64,000 nt of DNA from NCBI RefSeq assembly GCF_011386835.1, contig NC_088800.1, forward strand, positions 57,441,439-57,505,438. The letters run 5' to 3'. The notes under the pieces are model-generated. The model was given only the letters and a program-made list of their open reading frames with translations. It did no database searches and had not been told where the DNA came from. Of the stretch, positions 1-13,300 are shown piece after piece; positions within the stretch are counted from its first letter, which is position 1; each line of letters begins with the position of its first letter. Source of the DNA: Chrysemys picta bellii. Lineage: Eukaryota; Chordata; Testudines; Emydidae. Position numbers and translations under genes: made by a program.

Positions 1-125
1 ACTCTTTTGTACAGTTGGGCTTCTGATTTTGTCTTCAGAAAACAGGTAATCAGCAGACACAGGTCCCCCCCCTCAGGGCAAAGCTTCAAAAGGCTGAGTT
101 TTTGCATAATTGGAAGAGTTATATT

Positions 126-271
126 CAGTGCTTAATTTGTAATGAAAGAGGTGCTGGGACTTAAGCAATTAGTGCCAGGGCTCAAGTAATTTTTTTACAT
201 TTTAAGTTATGCAGCAAGCCCAGAGGTGCCGCGGCCCAGCCTTGGGAAGCCCTGGCAAAAATTAAGCACTG
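126..271. mobile_element. Short hAT-like MITE (146 bp)
   Basis: Ends CAGTGCTTAATTTG and AATTAAGCACTG are inverted; flanks GTTATATT (118-125) and GTTATATC (272-279) form an 8 bp duplication with one mismatch. Confidence 0.75.
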
Positions 272-279
272 GTTATATC

Positions 280-3200
280 TGCATACACCTCCCCCTAGAG
301 ATTTCTTGGGAAACCCTTTAACTTCAAAAATTCACATTGTTTCAAACAATCCTTTGAAGCTCATAGCATTTCCCAAGGTGTCCATTAGTCAGGTCTCCTC
401 CCTAGAGACATTACATACAAGCCCACAATAATACATAAACATTGCATTTTTAATACAGCAAACCCCTAAGATACTTAAGTTAAACCTGATGGAATTAAGT
501 TTAATTCAATAAGGTTTGTCTGAGATATTGCAGGCAATTGCCATATCTGTCACACCATTGTCTGAGCCAAAGGATGTTGAAAACATGACTGACTCCTATC
601 TTTTTATTTATTCATTCATTTTTTATGGCACTTGGGTGACAACTAGTGGTTTAACAATAGACTGCAAAAAACAAAAACAAAAAAAACCCCAATCAAACAA
701 AAAAGGAATGAATTGAAAAAGCAAGCTACTTACTGTGTATTTTAAGAATAATGATATCAAGATTTTTTTTTTCAGAGAGTTAGTACCTTTAAAATATATT
801 TTCAATTTTGGGACATTATACTACAAGGTAGATAAAACACACTGAAAATGTGTTATGTTTTCAATTTAACAAGTTTGGAAGAGAAAAAAATAGTTAGAAA
901 CATCTAAAAATCACACATACAGTAATCTTTGACTATCACAGATTTAACCAATTATTTTTCTGGTTAAAAATAGGCTTTAGCATTTTTACCAACAGATTTT
1001 TAATTATGTGTTTTTAACATCATTAAGGTCTGCCAAAAAAAGTTATAAATTTTTATTAATTAAAATAACACCACAGAATGCATACCCTGAAGGACTCTGT
1101 TGACGCTGTGAAAATCATATTCATAGGAAAGAATAGCTATTTACCTTACAGTAACTGTGGTTCTTTAAGATGTGTTGTCTTCACACTCTTGGTGTGCGTG
1201 GAGCTCACGCATACAAGTTCAGATCCTTTTTGTCAGCAGAGTCTGTTGGGGCCATGCCAGTACCATAGATGTCCTCCCACACACCCCCATTTGATGACAT
1301 AAAGGGTGGGATGGGCCCAACCATCCCTCAGTTCCTTTGCCAATCCAGAATCCCAGAGGAGTAGGACTCCGTAACAGCAAGGAAGGAAGGTGGATCCTGG
1401 AATCCATGTTGGCAACACATCTCGAAAGTTACTGTAAGATAAATTACCATGCTTTCTTCTTCAAATGATGGTCCACACAGATTCCACTCTTGGTGACTAA
1501 CAAATTGCCAGGTACCTGTTTACTTGGAGGTTGGTAGCAGAAGTCCTTCTTAAACAATGCAAGACAGCCCTACCAAAGTGGGTATCTGAACTAGAAGCCT
1601 CTGCCAAAGAATCGTGACTCAAAGCTGTGGATTGAATTCTGCTTCACTGCCCAGCAGCTTTCAGAAAGAGGTGTTATCTTCAAACAGGCAGCAGAGGCTG
1701 CCTGAGCACCAGTGGAATGAGCTCTGCTATGGCTAGGTGTGTGTACCCTGGCTAACTTGTAACACGTCCTTATACAGTTGGAGACCCACTTAGATAAGCT
1801 CTGAGGATATTGCCTGACCCTTCACCATCTCTGCAAAGCCCACAGACAGTCGGGGGTGTTTTGAATGGTTTGGTCTCATCGGTGTAAAAAGACAGGGTTC
1901 TTACTACATCAGGTGTGTGAAGTGCAGCCCCCCCCCCCCAAGGTTAAGTGAGGTTAGATAAATTGGTTTACATGGAATTTTAAAACAACTTTGGGCACGA
2001 CATTGGGATGAGGTCTGAGAGTGATCCTGTCCTTATGAAACACTGTACAGGGAGCCTGCCATGAGGGCCTGAATCAGCCCTATCCTTTGAGCTGATGTGA
2101 TGGCTACTAAAAAAGGCAGGCTCCATAGGGTGTCATCTTGGATATAAAAAGTTTGCATTGCTGCTATAGTGTAGACACTACAGCAATGGAAGAGGTCCTT
2201 CCATCACTGGACCTTCCATCACCCGAAGAATTCTCCTGGTGACTTTGCAGTGTCTACACCAGGGCTTAGGTAGGCTTAATTACATCACCCAGGACATTAA
2301 TTTTTTCACAGCCCTGAGCAATGTAGTTAAGCTGACTTAACTTTGTTGTGTAGAGAGCCCTCAGAAGCTGGTGGCTTGGACTACGGGCAGTATCATTCTC
2401 AATTTCTCAAGCAGAGATGACTCTGATACTGGGCCCACAGTTAAATTACTTGGTATCATGTACACTTTGGGTACTAAGATAGCCAATGCCAAGGTACAGG
2501 GAACACAGTTCAGAGATGGCGAGTCTGAAGGTAGTAGCTATTGGGGATTTGAGTACTCAGGCACTCAGTACCAAAGCTGTAAGTACCAAGGCACCCAGTG
2601 CCAAAATTGGTTCTGAAAAACTGGTACTGACACATGGTCCATACACTCAGTAAGTACTGCTGGCACTCTCTTGGTAAACAATACTGCAGCATCCAAGGAG
2701 GTGTATCAGGCTTTTGGCCCTTAGGAAGCTGAGCCCAAAGATGAGTCAGAAGTTTGATGGCACTTGTGTTTTGGCTTCATAGGCACTGGAGAAGATGACT
2801 GTGCCTTGTCACCTCCCTGAAGTGGTGCTCTTTCCTGCCCCTGTCAGATGACATTGACACCCAGATAGTGACAGATGACTGGGGTCTCTTAGTAGATGTG
2901 GCCTAGGAACTTGAGGTAGAATCTTGGCTCACCAGGGCACTAATGGAGAGGGACTCCCCAGATGACTTCAAGACTCTGCCAGTATAAACCTTGCCTTGCA
3001 GGTAACAGAGAATCCCAGTTCCTGAGCGCCCCAGAAGTGCCTCCCTGCAGTGTCCAGTCTTTCTTCAGGCCCGCTGACAGCAATTCTGGGTCCCAGGGCA
3101 GAACTGTCAATGGGCCCCCGCTAAAGTCCAGTGAGCTGCCGGCTGCGCTGCAGGGCACACTCTTCTGGCCAGGGCTTCAACATGCCCACCCGGCTGCCTT

Positions 3201-3570
3201 CGCCACCACCGGTACCATCCCGCACATGCCTAGGAGCATAGGCGCCGACTTCCAGATTTCCCAGGGGGTGCTCGACCCCCCTCTCCATACTAGGCTCCTT
3301 CCCCCAATGTCCCATCCCTGCCCCACCTCTTCCCACCCCTGTTCCGCCCCCTCCCCCGAGGGCGCCCCATATACAACTGGTACCTCCCCATAGTGGGGGG
3401 GGGCACGATCTAAAGGGCAAGTCACATGTTTCCCCCACCCCAGCCCAGGGCCACCGCACTCTCCCCACCCCATGTTACCTGCGCGGGGGCACTTTGTCCT
3501 CCCACTGCGCCTGCCCCCACCCGGCATGTACTGCCGCTCTCCCTGGCGGACAGGACAAGTCTGGTTACAA
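280..3570. other. Region downstream of IL20RB, no gene recognised
   Basis: No coding exon is supported. It holds old interspersed repeats: a MITE-like piece at about 2160-2355 (tagtgtagacac...tgtgtagagagcc), a stretch rich in GGTACC-like tokens (2450-2640) and a GC-rich block at 2960-3560. An open frame at 2962-3393 has no family features. Confidence 0.5.
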
Positions 3571-4120
3571 ACAAAATAAAACATGCTTTCTAATGACTAG
3601 AACATAATCTTTAAAAGTTACATTCTTAATTCTTCTTAACTTGATGTAGGTACCAGCATTCCTAGCCTTTCAGACTAGGGAGATCCAACTTTCACAGACT
3701 CCAAGGGTGCTATACCCTTTGTCTCCTCAGTGATGGATCACTAAAATGTCTTTTTGCTCCCCTTCCATTGTCTCAGCCTCAAGAGTCAGGAAGGCTTCCT
3801 GGGGTGTAGATTTGGTCCCCCGTTGTGATTGTTAAACAGTCTTCTCCCCCACCTATTTAACTTGATGGCTTTGTTCTTCCATTGTCCTCTGCCTATGACC
3901 AAGCTAGTCAGACCGGTAAATACACATTCCTTTATCTAGGGCAGTCTGGTTTTATGGTCTGCCTCCCAAACACATTTTACGAACATATTTCCAGCATACA
4001 TCTATAATTCTCTGTACTCAACCCACACATACATCAATGATTTTTGTGGGGACCAGTGTGTCACCAGTTTACATATGATACCTTACATGAGACCTTTGAG
4101 ATACCCTGAGTCTGTGGGAG
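3570..4120. repeat. LTR-like fragment
   Basis: It contains AATAAAA at 3574 and a stretch (gataccttacatgagacctt, about 4077) close to one in the LTR at 40501-41688 (atgataccttacaagagacc). Probably a remnant of a related LTR; the edges are not defined. Confidence 0.35.
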
Positions 4121-4201
4121 CTGTGTGCAGGCTCCCAGTGCACAATCTGCTAGATCTGTTCATAGATGGTTTTCTACAGGGTTGATTATCTCTGGGCAGC
4201 T

Positions 4202-4327
4202 TTAAAGTGCGTCCTGAATCCACAGTCGGAGGATCTCTTCGGGGGGAATCACATGCACAGCCACGTCACAACATTCAGTCCCCTCACTCCTGCAGTGTAT
4301 TAGCATCGCAGGGGACTCAGTTACTTT
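4202..4327 (-). CDS. IL20RB: IL20RB exon 7: cytoplasmic tail and stop
   Basis: Acceptor tttttacag, then [36 protein letters not shown] and TAA at 4204-4202. It corresponds to human ISCRREEVD...MSPEELLRAWIS. The intron before it is 7.3 kb because of the LINE at about 6850-10190. No clear polyadenylation signal was assigned below 4202. Confidence 0.93.
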   Translation of the reverse strand, partial: KVTESPAMLIHCRSEGTECCDVAVHVIPPEEILRLWIQDAL

Positions 4328-7300
4328 CTGTAAAAACAAAGACATGCAAAGCATCTGGGCAGCCTGTGCTGACGTCGTATTGTCCTGCAGGGGCATTTTG
4401 GAGCCCAAAACCCTTTTCTCCCTACATTTTGCTTGCCCTCCAAGGCCCTTCTTGCCTTGTCTGGCATAACTCCCCAGAGCCCCAGCTCTGCAGGGCCCAG
4501 CAGCCCCAGAAACTTGCTTTCTTCTCACTCAGCAGGGACCCAGAGAAGCTAGAGGTCATTTAATTAACCTCGGGCCACCCTTGCAGAGTCATTCCCCAAG
4601 GTATGGTATCCAATGCTTTCTTCAGTCTTACATGCAGTGTCCGAAGCCACCTGCTTCCTTTGGGAGACAGCTGCAAAGCTTCAGGCTACCAAGAAGCATC
4701 TCCTACTAGACAGACGGAGTTATCCTTTTCTTAATAGAATCCCATGTCTCCTGTTGATTCCCTTCAGCCTGTTTGAAGGAATCCCCCCCTCCCAGGGGAT
4801 TATGGCCCTCAGGCAGGGCCGGCTCCAGGCACCAGCTCAGCAAGCAGGTGCTCGGGGCGGCCAAGGGGAAGGGCGGCAAGTCGGGCTCTTCGGCGGCAAT
4901 TCGGCAGCGGGTCCCTCAGTCCCTCTCGGAGGGAAGGACCTGCCGCCGAATTACCGCTGAAGAAGAAAGTGGCGCGGTGGAGCTTTTTTTTTTTTTCCCG
5001 CCGCTTGGGGCAGCAAAAACCCTGGAGCCGGCCCTGCCCTCAGGTCATTTGAGGTGGGGTTTTCAAAGGTACCTAAATGACTTGGGGTACACGTGACTGT
5101 TACTGGTTTCATCTGCAGTGGGGGGCACCCTGAGCCAGCCTTTCTGAGTAATGTGGGTTTCCCAACTCCAGCAGCCAGCCTGCTCCTGACATGAGGATTA
5201 CAGACCTGAGCCCTCAACCTGGCCAACAGGGGCAGCAAAAGCAAAGCAGTGGCTCCGGGTAGGATCAGCACCATGGGTATCTGTGCCCTCTGATCCACTC
5301 CCTGCGCAAAGCATTTCCCTGTCTGCTGGGGGAGCCTCTATGGCCAAAGTACGGCTATCTAGGGCATGACAGCTGAGGCTGGGACTCCCTAGGGGATAGA
5401 CTTTAACAGCCTGCAAAGGGGACTAGTTTCCAGCCTAGGAAATCCCCCCTCGGAGTAAGTGGAGGAAGAACTATCCCTCACTGGCTGATTCTCTCCCTGC
5501 AAAGAGAAACGCAACAAATGCGGGTGCACAGGAGAGGCAGAACAGGGGAGGATGATGTGCTTGAAAGCAGCTTGTCAGACATTCTTGCCCGTCTAGGGTG
5601 CTGAAATCCACAGGCGGTGACTTTTGTTTTTGCCGGCGGGTACTTTTGAAGCGGTGTATGTTTGGGGGGAAGGGGGGAGGCGCTCTGACAGTTTTGGGGG
5701 GAGGCTATTTTCAGCATATGTATACACTTCTTTCATATTCTAGTTATTGAATGTCTATCACTGGTATCTTCACTATTTTAATAATGATTAAATTATGAGC
5801 TACATAATTCCATTATCATGAATTACAGTATATTAAAATCATTGCAATCACCTACAAGCTGTTTTCACTAACGTCCCAGTTTGAACACATGACATCTCAC
5901 TGTAGCTTTCTGGATGAAACTGTCAGCAATCTTATTTACATCTAGTTCCCTGGTATGGTCTTGCTGCACGTTAAGGACAGCTACATTATTCAGTTGTGTC
6001 TGTCCCATTGATGACTGGAGATAATTTTAAAGTCTTCTGAAGCTGGAGAATGAGTGTTCCGCAGTTCAGGACGATACAGACACAGTAAAAAGGATTTTTA
6101 TACATTTGCAGTACTCTGGAAACATAGTGCTTCCAGAGTACTGCCAATGACTCCAAGATCTCTTTTTTTGATGGGTAGCAGCTAATTTAGATCCCATCAT
6201 TTTGTAGGTATAGTTGGGATTATATTTTGTCATGTGCATTACTTTGCATTTAACATTGAATTTCATTTGCCATTTTGTTGCCCAGTCACCCAGTTTTGTG
6301 AGATCCCTTTGTAACTCTTTGCAGTCTGTTTTGGACATAACTATCTTGAGTAATTTTATATCGTCTGCAAATTTGGCCACCTCACTGTTTACCTCTTTTT
6401 CCAGATCATTTATGAATACGTTGAATGGGACTCGTCCCAATACAGACCCCTGGGGGACACCACTATTTACCTCTCTCCATTCTGAAAACTGACCATTTAT
6501 TCCTACCCTTTGTTTCCTATCGTTTAACTGGAGTGTCTGGCAGTACTTTCAAGATCATCCTTAACAAAAGGCTTGTCATTAAATTATCTTAATCACCCTG
6601 TCTCTTCCTTCCCCAACGGCAGAAGCTGGGAGCAGCACAGAACTTATCACATTCCACACCCAAGCTCTGCCCTGTGAGCAGACCTCCAGTATGAAGTTTG
6701 GGGGTTGGGGGGGAAGCAAGCGACAGAGGGAGGGGGGATGGAGTGAGCGGGGATGGGGCTTTAGAGAAGGGGTGGGGCAGGGGCAGAGCCTCATGGAAGG
6801 GGTGGGGCAAGGGTGTTTGGTTTTGTGCAATTAGAAAGTTGTTAACCCTTTCTTCTTGGTAGTCCATCGATCTGATGATGATAAATTTGTGCAGATCATC
6901 AGTTGTTGGTCTTATGGTGTGCCCTCTGATGGCTATACAAGCCAATTCTAGAGGTGCACATTTTGCTGCAGATGGTGCATGGGAAGTTCGCGATCAGTGG
7001 ATTGTGCGCTGCTGATGCTCTGTGACATCGTTCGCGTGCCTCTTGTAGACGCCGACAGCGGTCTTCCTCAAAGGCGATGCAGGTATTTCTGACTGTTGCA
7101 CGCCACTGTGTTCTATCGCTGGTGGCGTCCTCAAGGTCCCTAGGTTTGATACTGCTGTACTGCAGATTGGCTTTGATGGTGTCCTTGTAACGTTTCCGTG
7201 GACGACTTATATGCCAGATGCCCTGGGAGAGTTCACCATACAGAAGCTGGCGGTGGATTCTGTTGGCATCCATGTGGCTGACATGACCGGTCCAACGTAG

Positions 7301-10300
7301 CTGTGACTTCATGATCATCATTTCGATGCTTGTCATCTGGGCTCTCTTGAGGACTTCGAGATTGGGCACTTTGTCTTGCCAGTGGATCTTCATGATGTTA
7401 CGGAGGCAGCGCATCTGAAATGCTTCGAACTGCTTGATGTGACGCCTATATAGCGTCCATGTTTCGCACCCGTACAAAAGAGATGAAAGAACAACAGCTC
7501 TGTACACAAGCAGTTTTGTTGACATCCGGATGTTATTGTGATTTAAAACTTTGACACACAGACAGCCAAGTGCCTGGCTTGCTTTGGATATTCGTGCATT
7601 GATCTCATTATCCAGTGATCCATCACTGGATATGACACTACCCAGATATTTAAAGTTCTCCACTACTTTCAGCTGAGTGCTGTCGATGGAGATACTCGGG
7701 ACAGAAGCATTTGATCCAGGTGCAGGTTGATGGAGAACTTCTGTCTTTCCGAGGCTGATAGTTAGTCCGAAAACTTGTGAGGACTCAGCAAACTTGTTGA
7801 CAATGTGCTGAAGATCATTTTCAGTGTGAGTCATGAGGGCACAATTGTCAGCAAAGAGTGCCTCAAGAGGGAGTTTCTGCACTGTCTTAATCTTTGCATT
7901 CAGGCGACGGAGGTCAAAAAGTGAACCATCGTGCCCGTATTTCAAGTATATACCTCGGTCCAGATCTTTCACTGCATGGTTAAGGACACATGCAAAGAAC
8001 AGGTTAAATAGGACAGGAGCGAGAACACATCCTTGTTTCACGCCGTTGGTGATGTTAAAGGGGGCTGATGTGGCTCCATCAGACAATACTTCGCCTGTCA
8101 TGCTGTCATGAAAAAGGCGTATAATCTGGACAAATTTTCTTGGGCAGCCAAGTCATGTTAGAATGGTCCAAAGGGCTTCCCTATTGACGGTATCAAACGC
8201 CTTTGTCAGCTGTATGAAGACAGCATACAGGTGCATGTTCTGTTCAATGCACTTCTCTTGTATTTGTCTGACAGCAAACACCATGTCGACTGTGCTCCGG
8301 CCAGGTCGAAAACCACATTGACTTTCAGGTAGATTTGCCTCAGAAATACTGGCTATTAGGCGGTTCAAGATGATGCGGGCAATGATCTTCCCTCCAACAG
8401 AGAGGAGGGATATGTCTCTATAGTTTCCACATTCTGCTTTGCTGCCTTTGTTCTTGAAAAGAGAGAAAATAGTAGCATCGCCAAGGTTCTGTGGTATGTT
8501 TTCATCCTCCCAGATGTTGATGATCACGCTGTGGAACGCTGCTAGTGCTACTGGACCTGCTGCTTTATATCTCTCTGCTGGTATCCCATCTTTTCCAGGA
8601 GCTTTCCCTGAACTCATCGGACTAACAGCTTTCTTAATCTCATCTATAGTGGGCGGAAAGTCAAGATCTGTCAGAGCAGGTTGTTGTGGAATTTCATTAA
8701 GGACATTATTATTCACGGTTGATGGTCTATTGAGAAGGTTGCTAAAGTGTTCTCGCCATCTTTCGTTGATGCCTTCTTTATCTTTAATCAGCATTGTGTT
8801 GTCTAATGAGAGCAATGGGGTTGTCCTTGGTTTAAAGGGTCCATAGACAGTCTTAATAGCACTGAAGAACATCTTTAAGTTGTGGGTCTCGGCATAGTGC
8901 TCAATTTCTTTGGCTTTGCTCTCCCACCAGTTGTCTTGTATCTGACGGAGGTCTTTCTGTGTTTTGCTCTGAAGGTACTTGAAATGGTCCCGTTTAGAGA
9001 CTGAGGAGGGGTCATTCTGCCATTCGATAAAGGCTTTTCTCTTTACTTCCAGTGCTGAGCATATTTCTTCTTGGTTCTCATCAAACCAATCCTGATGTGT
9101 TCTTTTCTTTGGTCCAAGAGATGTTATTGCTGTGTCAGTCACTATCTGCTTGAACTGGTCCCACTTTTCGGTTACAATACCGATCAGTTGTCCGTGGGAT
9201 GTCAATTTGTCATCAAGACTCTTCTGGAATTTGTTGAAACATTGAGCATCCTTCAGTTTGGCTATATTGAAAGTAGGTTGCACATGCTTAGAGCGTTTGT
9301 GCCGAGAAGGAACGATGTAGAGTTGAAGAGACGTCCTGACTAATCTGTGATCTGTCCAGCACTCTGCGCCTCGCATTACTCTGGTAATCAGTACGTCGCG
9401 GATGTCTCGCCTTCTAACAATGGCATAATCTATCAGATGCCACTGTTTGGACCTAGGATGCATCCATGTCGTTTTGTATTTGTCCGCTTGCCAGAACAGA
9501 GTGTTGGTAATGGTCAGGTCATTTTCAGAACAAAGACTCAAAAGAAGTAATCCATTACTGTTCATTTTGCCTACACCATGTGGCCCGATTACTCCTTTCC
9601 AGTTCTCGCTGTCAGCCCCGACTCGGTTACAGTCTGTTACAGGTGTGGCCTTGATCAGTCTGTCGAGATCTTCATAGAATTGTTCTTTTGAGTTGTCAGA
9701 GCATGTTAAAGTGGGTGCATATGCACTGATGATGGTGATATGACGTTTGACATTTAGTAGGAAGCGTAGCTTCAGCAATCTTTCATTGATACCCACTGGA
9801 AGGTCTGGGAGTTGATGCATCAATAAGGTTTTTATTGCCAGACCAACTCCGTGTATTCTGTCCTCTGTCTCAGTCTTACCCTTCCAGAAGAAGGTGTAAC
9901 CACCTCCTGGTTCATTCAAGAAATCTTCCCCAGGCAATCTTGTTTCACTTAATGCTGCTAAATCAATGTTATAATGGACTAGTTCTCGAGCAATGAGGGC
10001 TGTCCTTCTCTCAGGTCTTGCAACAGCTTCTCGATCCATGAGGGTACGAACATTCCATACACCAATGGTAAGTTTTCTCAAATTTTTCTTTTGGTTTCGG
10101 CCACAGATTGGGTTAAACTGCCAGCCGCGGCTTGCTAGCCAGTCGTTGTAGGGCAGGCAATTTTTAGGCCACCTTTTCTAGGCCCCTCCCTTACTAGGGT
10201 GAGCAGTGCTGTCCTGAAGAGGGCTGCTCAGACGCCTGGGATGCTACCGGGCAACTCTGCTGCCCCAAGTACAGAGCTGGATGACCACCTATCCACAGGC

Positions 10301-13300
10301 CGCCTGCGTGCAGGATTGGGACTACGACTCCCAGTGGTAACCTCCACCTGTCGCTTTGCCCCTCCCCCATCGCCGCAGGACTTGGGTAGTATGATGATGA
10401 TGTTTGGTGATTTGCACAGTAACCCTACACGCGTGATATCTGCAAACCTGCCCTAGGGGCACCACACAGTGTGTTTGTTAGCACGCTTTCCAGCCCAGTA
10501 CGCTTTCCCTGGAGGGACACGACCCAGTGGAGCCCAGCTCTGGTTGCTGCTGTATTAGTGCAGAGCCCAGGACAGCCAGAAAAAGTGCAGGCCAGGGCTA
10601 TGCTGCACGTGCCTCCAGCCCAAGGAACCTGCAGCTCATTACCCAGCCATGCAGCAAGGATGGAGGGAAGGGATGAGGCACTCAAATGGGGAGTGTCAAA
10701 ACAGGAGGAGAAAGGGGGCAACCCCAACAGGGGTTTGTGGGAACAGTCACATGGGGGGGGGGCAGGAGCTTGGGGATGACTGGGCTTCTGAGAACGCCGG
10801 GTGGAAATAGGTGTGCAGGGAAATAGCCTTCTCCTTCACGCTGGAAGGACTGTTTGGCTTCAAAATACTTTCATACTCCCCTGAATACATAACACTGTTT
10901 GCTTTTGCTGCATCGGGCCCTCCACGGCTGTAGCCCTCTGCATGACACTACAGCGGACCGGGCTCTCCGGGAGGCTGAACCCCTCCCCATTGGCCCAAGC
11001 GGGAGGGGAGCATGCTCAGGATGCCTGGCTGTCATCTCTCAGCTCAGGGCTCCACTTAGGAAAGCAAAACAGGCCAACATTTCTAATGCAGGGGCCCTAT
11101 GCTGGCCACCCATGTCCATAGGTAGGGGCTTAAACAAGTGGTCTCATTCTGAGAGCTGCTGAGACCCTGCAGTTTGAGTCAGTGCTTGGATACCCTAAAA
11201 ACCAGGCCACTTGCTGAGGTGCCTAAATTGAGGTTTAGGCACTTAGCTTCAGGCAGCTGTGTTTGAAAATGTGCCAATCATTCCCCTCTGGATTTCAGCT
11301 CCACTTGGAAGGAGCAGCCAGGACCGGCTCCAGGCACCAGCTTGACAGGCAGGTGCTTGGGGCGGCCACTCCGGAGAGGGGCGGCACGTCCAGCTATTCG
11401 GTGGCAATTCGGTGGACAGTCCTTCACTCCGGCTCAGAGCAAAGGACCTCCCGCCAAATTGCCGCCGCAGATCGCGATCGCAGCTTTTTTTTTTTTTGGC
11501 TGCTTGGGGCGGCCAAAACCCTGGAGCTGGCCCTGGGAGCAACATCCACTCACTCAATCAGTCTCTTCCTCCCTGTAAATATACAGCATCCCAGGAATAA
11601 CAAGGAAGACAAAGAAATTACCAGGGTGTCTGGTAGGACAACGACTGGACAGCAGGAATACTGGAAGATTTGACTCATTTTCCAGGCAAGGAAAGGCAGG
11701 GCCAAGACACCTACAACAAATCCCACGAAGGACACCAAGGCAGTCGTCATCCATATAGATCTGCCACCATCTAGAGACAAAGGAAGGAAGGAGGACTTCA
11801 GCAGAGAGCCTTTGAGGGCAAGCGACACAATTACAGATCCTGAGAGAAATGCAGGGCCTGTACTTCTCACTGACCCCAACGGGAGCCATGAGGTCCAAAA
11901 GAATCAAAAACTACCCAGCCAGCGCAGGGGTGATTCTCCTCCCTCCCCCGAGGAAACAGTTGCAGCAGGCTTTGTACAGGGCAAGAGACAGCAGGCAGAA
12001 GCGAAAAGGAGAGATGCTGGCAGACTGAGCAGCTGCATAGAGAGTCACTGCACCGTGCTTCCTCTGACACTACTGGTGAGGAAGTCGGTCATCACCTGGT
12101 CCGCGAACACACTGCGTCTGGCTGAAGTTGCTGCTCCTGTTGATGGCCTCTACATAGGTCTGGGCTTTCACACAGTACTCAGCTCCTGCCTCCATGGTGT
12201 CCAGATGCACCACAGAGCTGATCTCCTTCACAGTCTTCTTGTGCACCTGCCAGAGGCAATGATGAGCACGTCAGAGTCCAGGGCCCAGTGAGAGCAGCAG
12301 GCTTGTGGTCAATGCTGGCCTGATTGCAGGCTGTGGGGAGAAAGGGCTGGGGGAGCCAGAGAGGAATGGGGAGAAGGGAGTGGGAACTGAGAAGCCAAGA
12401 GATAGAAAGGGAAAATGGAGGGGGAAGTTAGGGGATGGGAAACAGGGCAGCAGAGTGAGACTGGACAGCCACCAGGGTAGAAGGGATGGGATGAAAGGCA
12501 CTATAAACCAAGGGCAAACAGAGGCCTGATTGGAGCGAGTGCCTGTGTCAGGAGGTTGTGAAGGCATCTCCGTGTGCAGGGGGAAGGAAGGGGAGGCCAC
12601 GGGGCCTAGAGCCCTAGGCAGGTGACCCTGGGTGCAGGGGAAGGCAGGAAGAACTCTGTGACCCCATGCTCCTGCTCGAATGCCACGCCCCTGCCCTGTC
12701 CATTAAATGTGTGAGAACTCATTGGCCAGAGCCTGTGGGTGAGAGGAAGAAGCTCTCACACATGGTGAATGAGAGGTACAGGGGAGAGAAGGAATGAAGA
12801 GTGGGGAGAGAGAGTGCAGTGGCAGACAAACCTCTACTCTGCCCTCCACTCTGGACTAAAGTTCCCTCCACTCCACAGTCTTGGGATCCCCTTACTTTAT
12901 TTACATCTGAGATGCAGAATTGCAACAGAGGTTAGAGAGACAGTTGTTTCCGCTAAGGGAAGGAGCCTACAGCATTCCATTTTCAGTTGTGTCCCTCATT
13001 TCAGGTTTTTGTCACACATTCATCACACTGCTGACAGGCAGGCTTAACATATTTGTTTTGTCTGGAAATTCATTAGTTTTTCATTTAAAAAAAAAAACTA
13101 AGGAATTCCATCATTTGCAATGGTAATGAACCACTGAATGGGTGTGAACCCACAGCACACTGCTATTATTTAAGCTACAGGAGGGACTCTGCTAACTAAT
13201 AGCAATAGTGGGTTGTTATCTCATGTGTGCCAGCCAGTAGAGGAAGCTGTATAAACACACATTTTGCTAGTTGCTTTTAATTCTGTGAATATTCCAGATG

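Noticed and set aside
2962..3393. A 143-codon plus-strand open frame near the left edge
   Set aside because: GC- and Pro-rich, no domain, overlapped by open frames on the other strand, lies in repeat-like DNA with no start context or splice signals.
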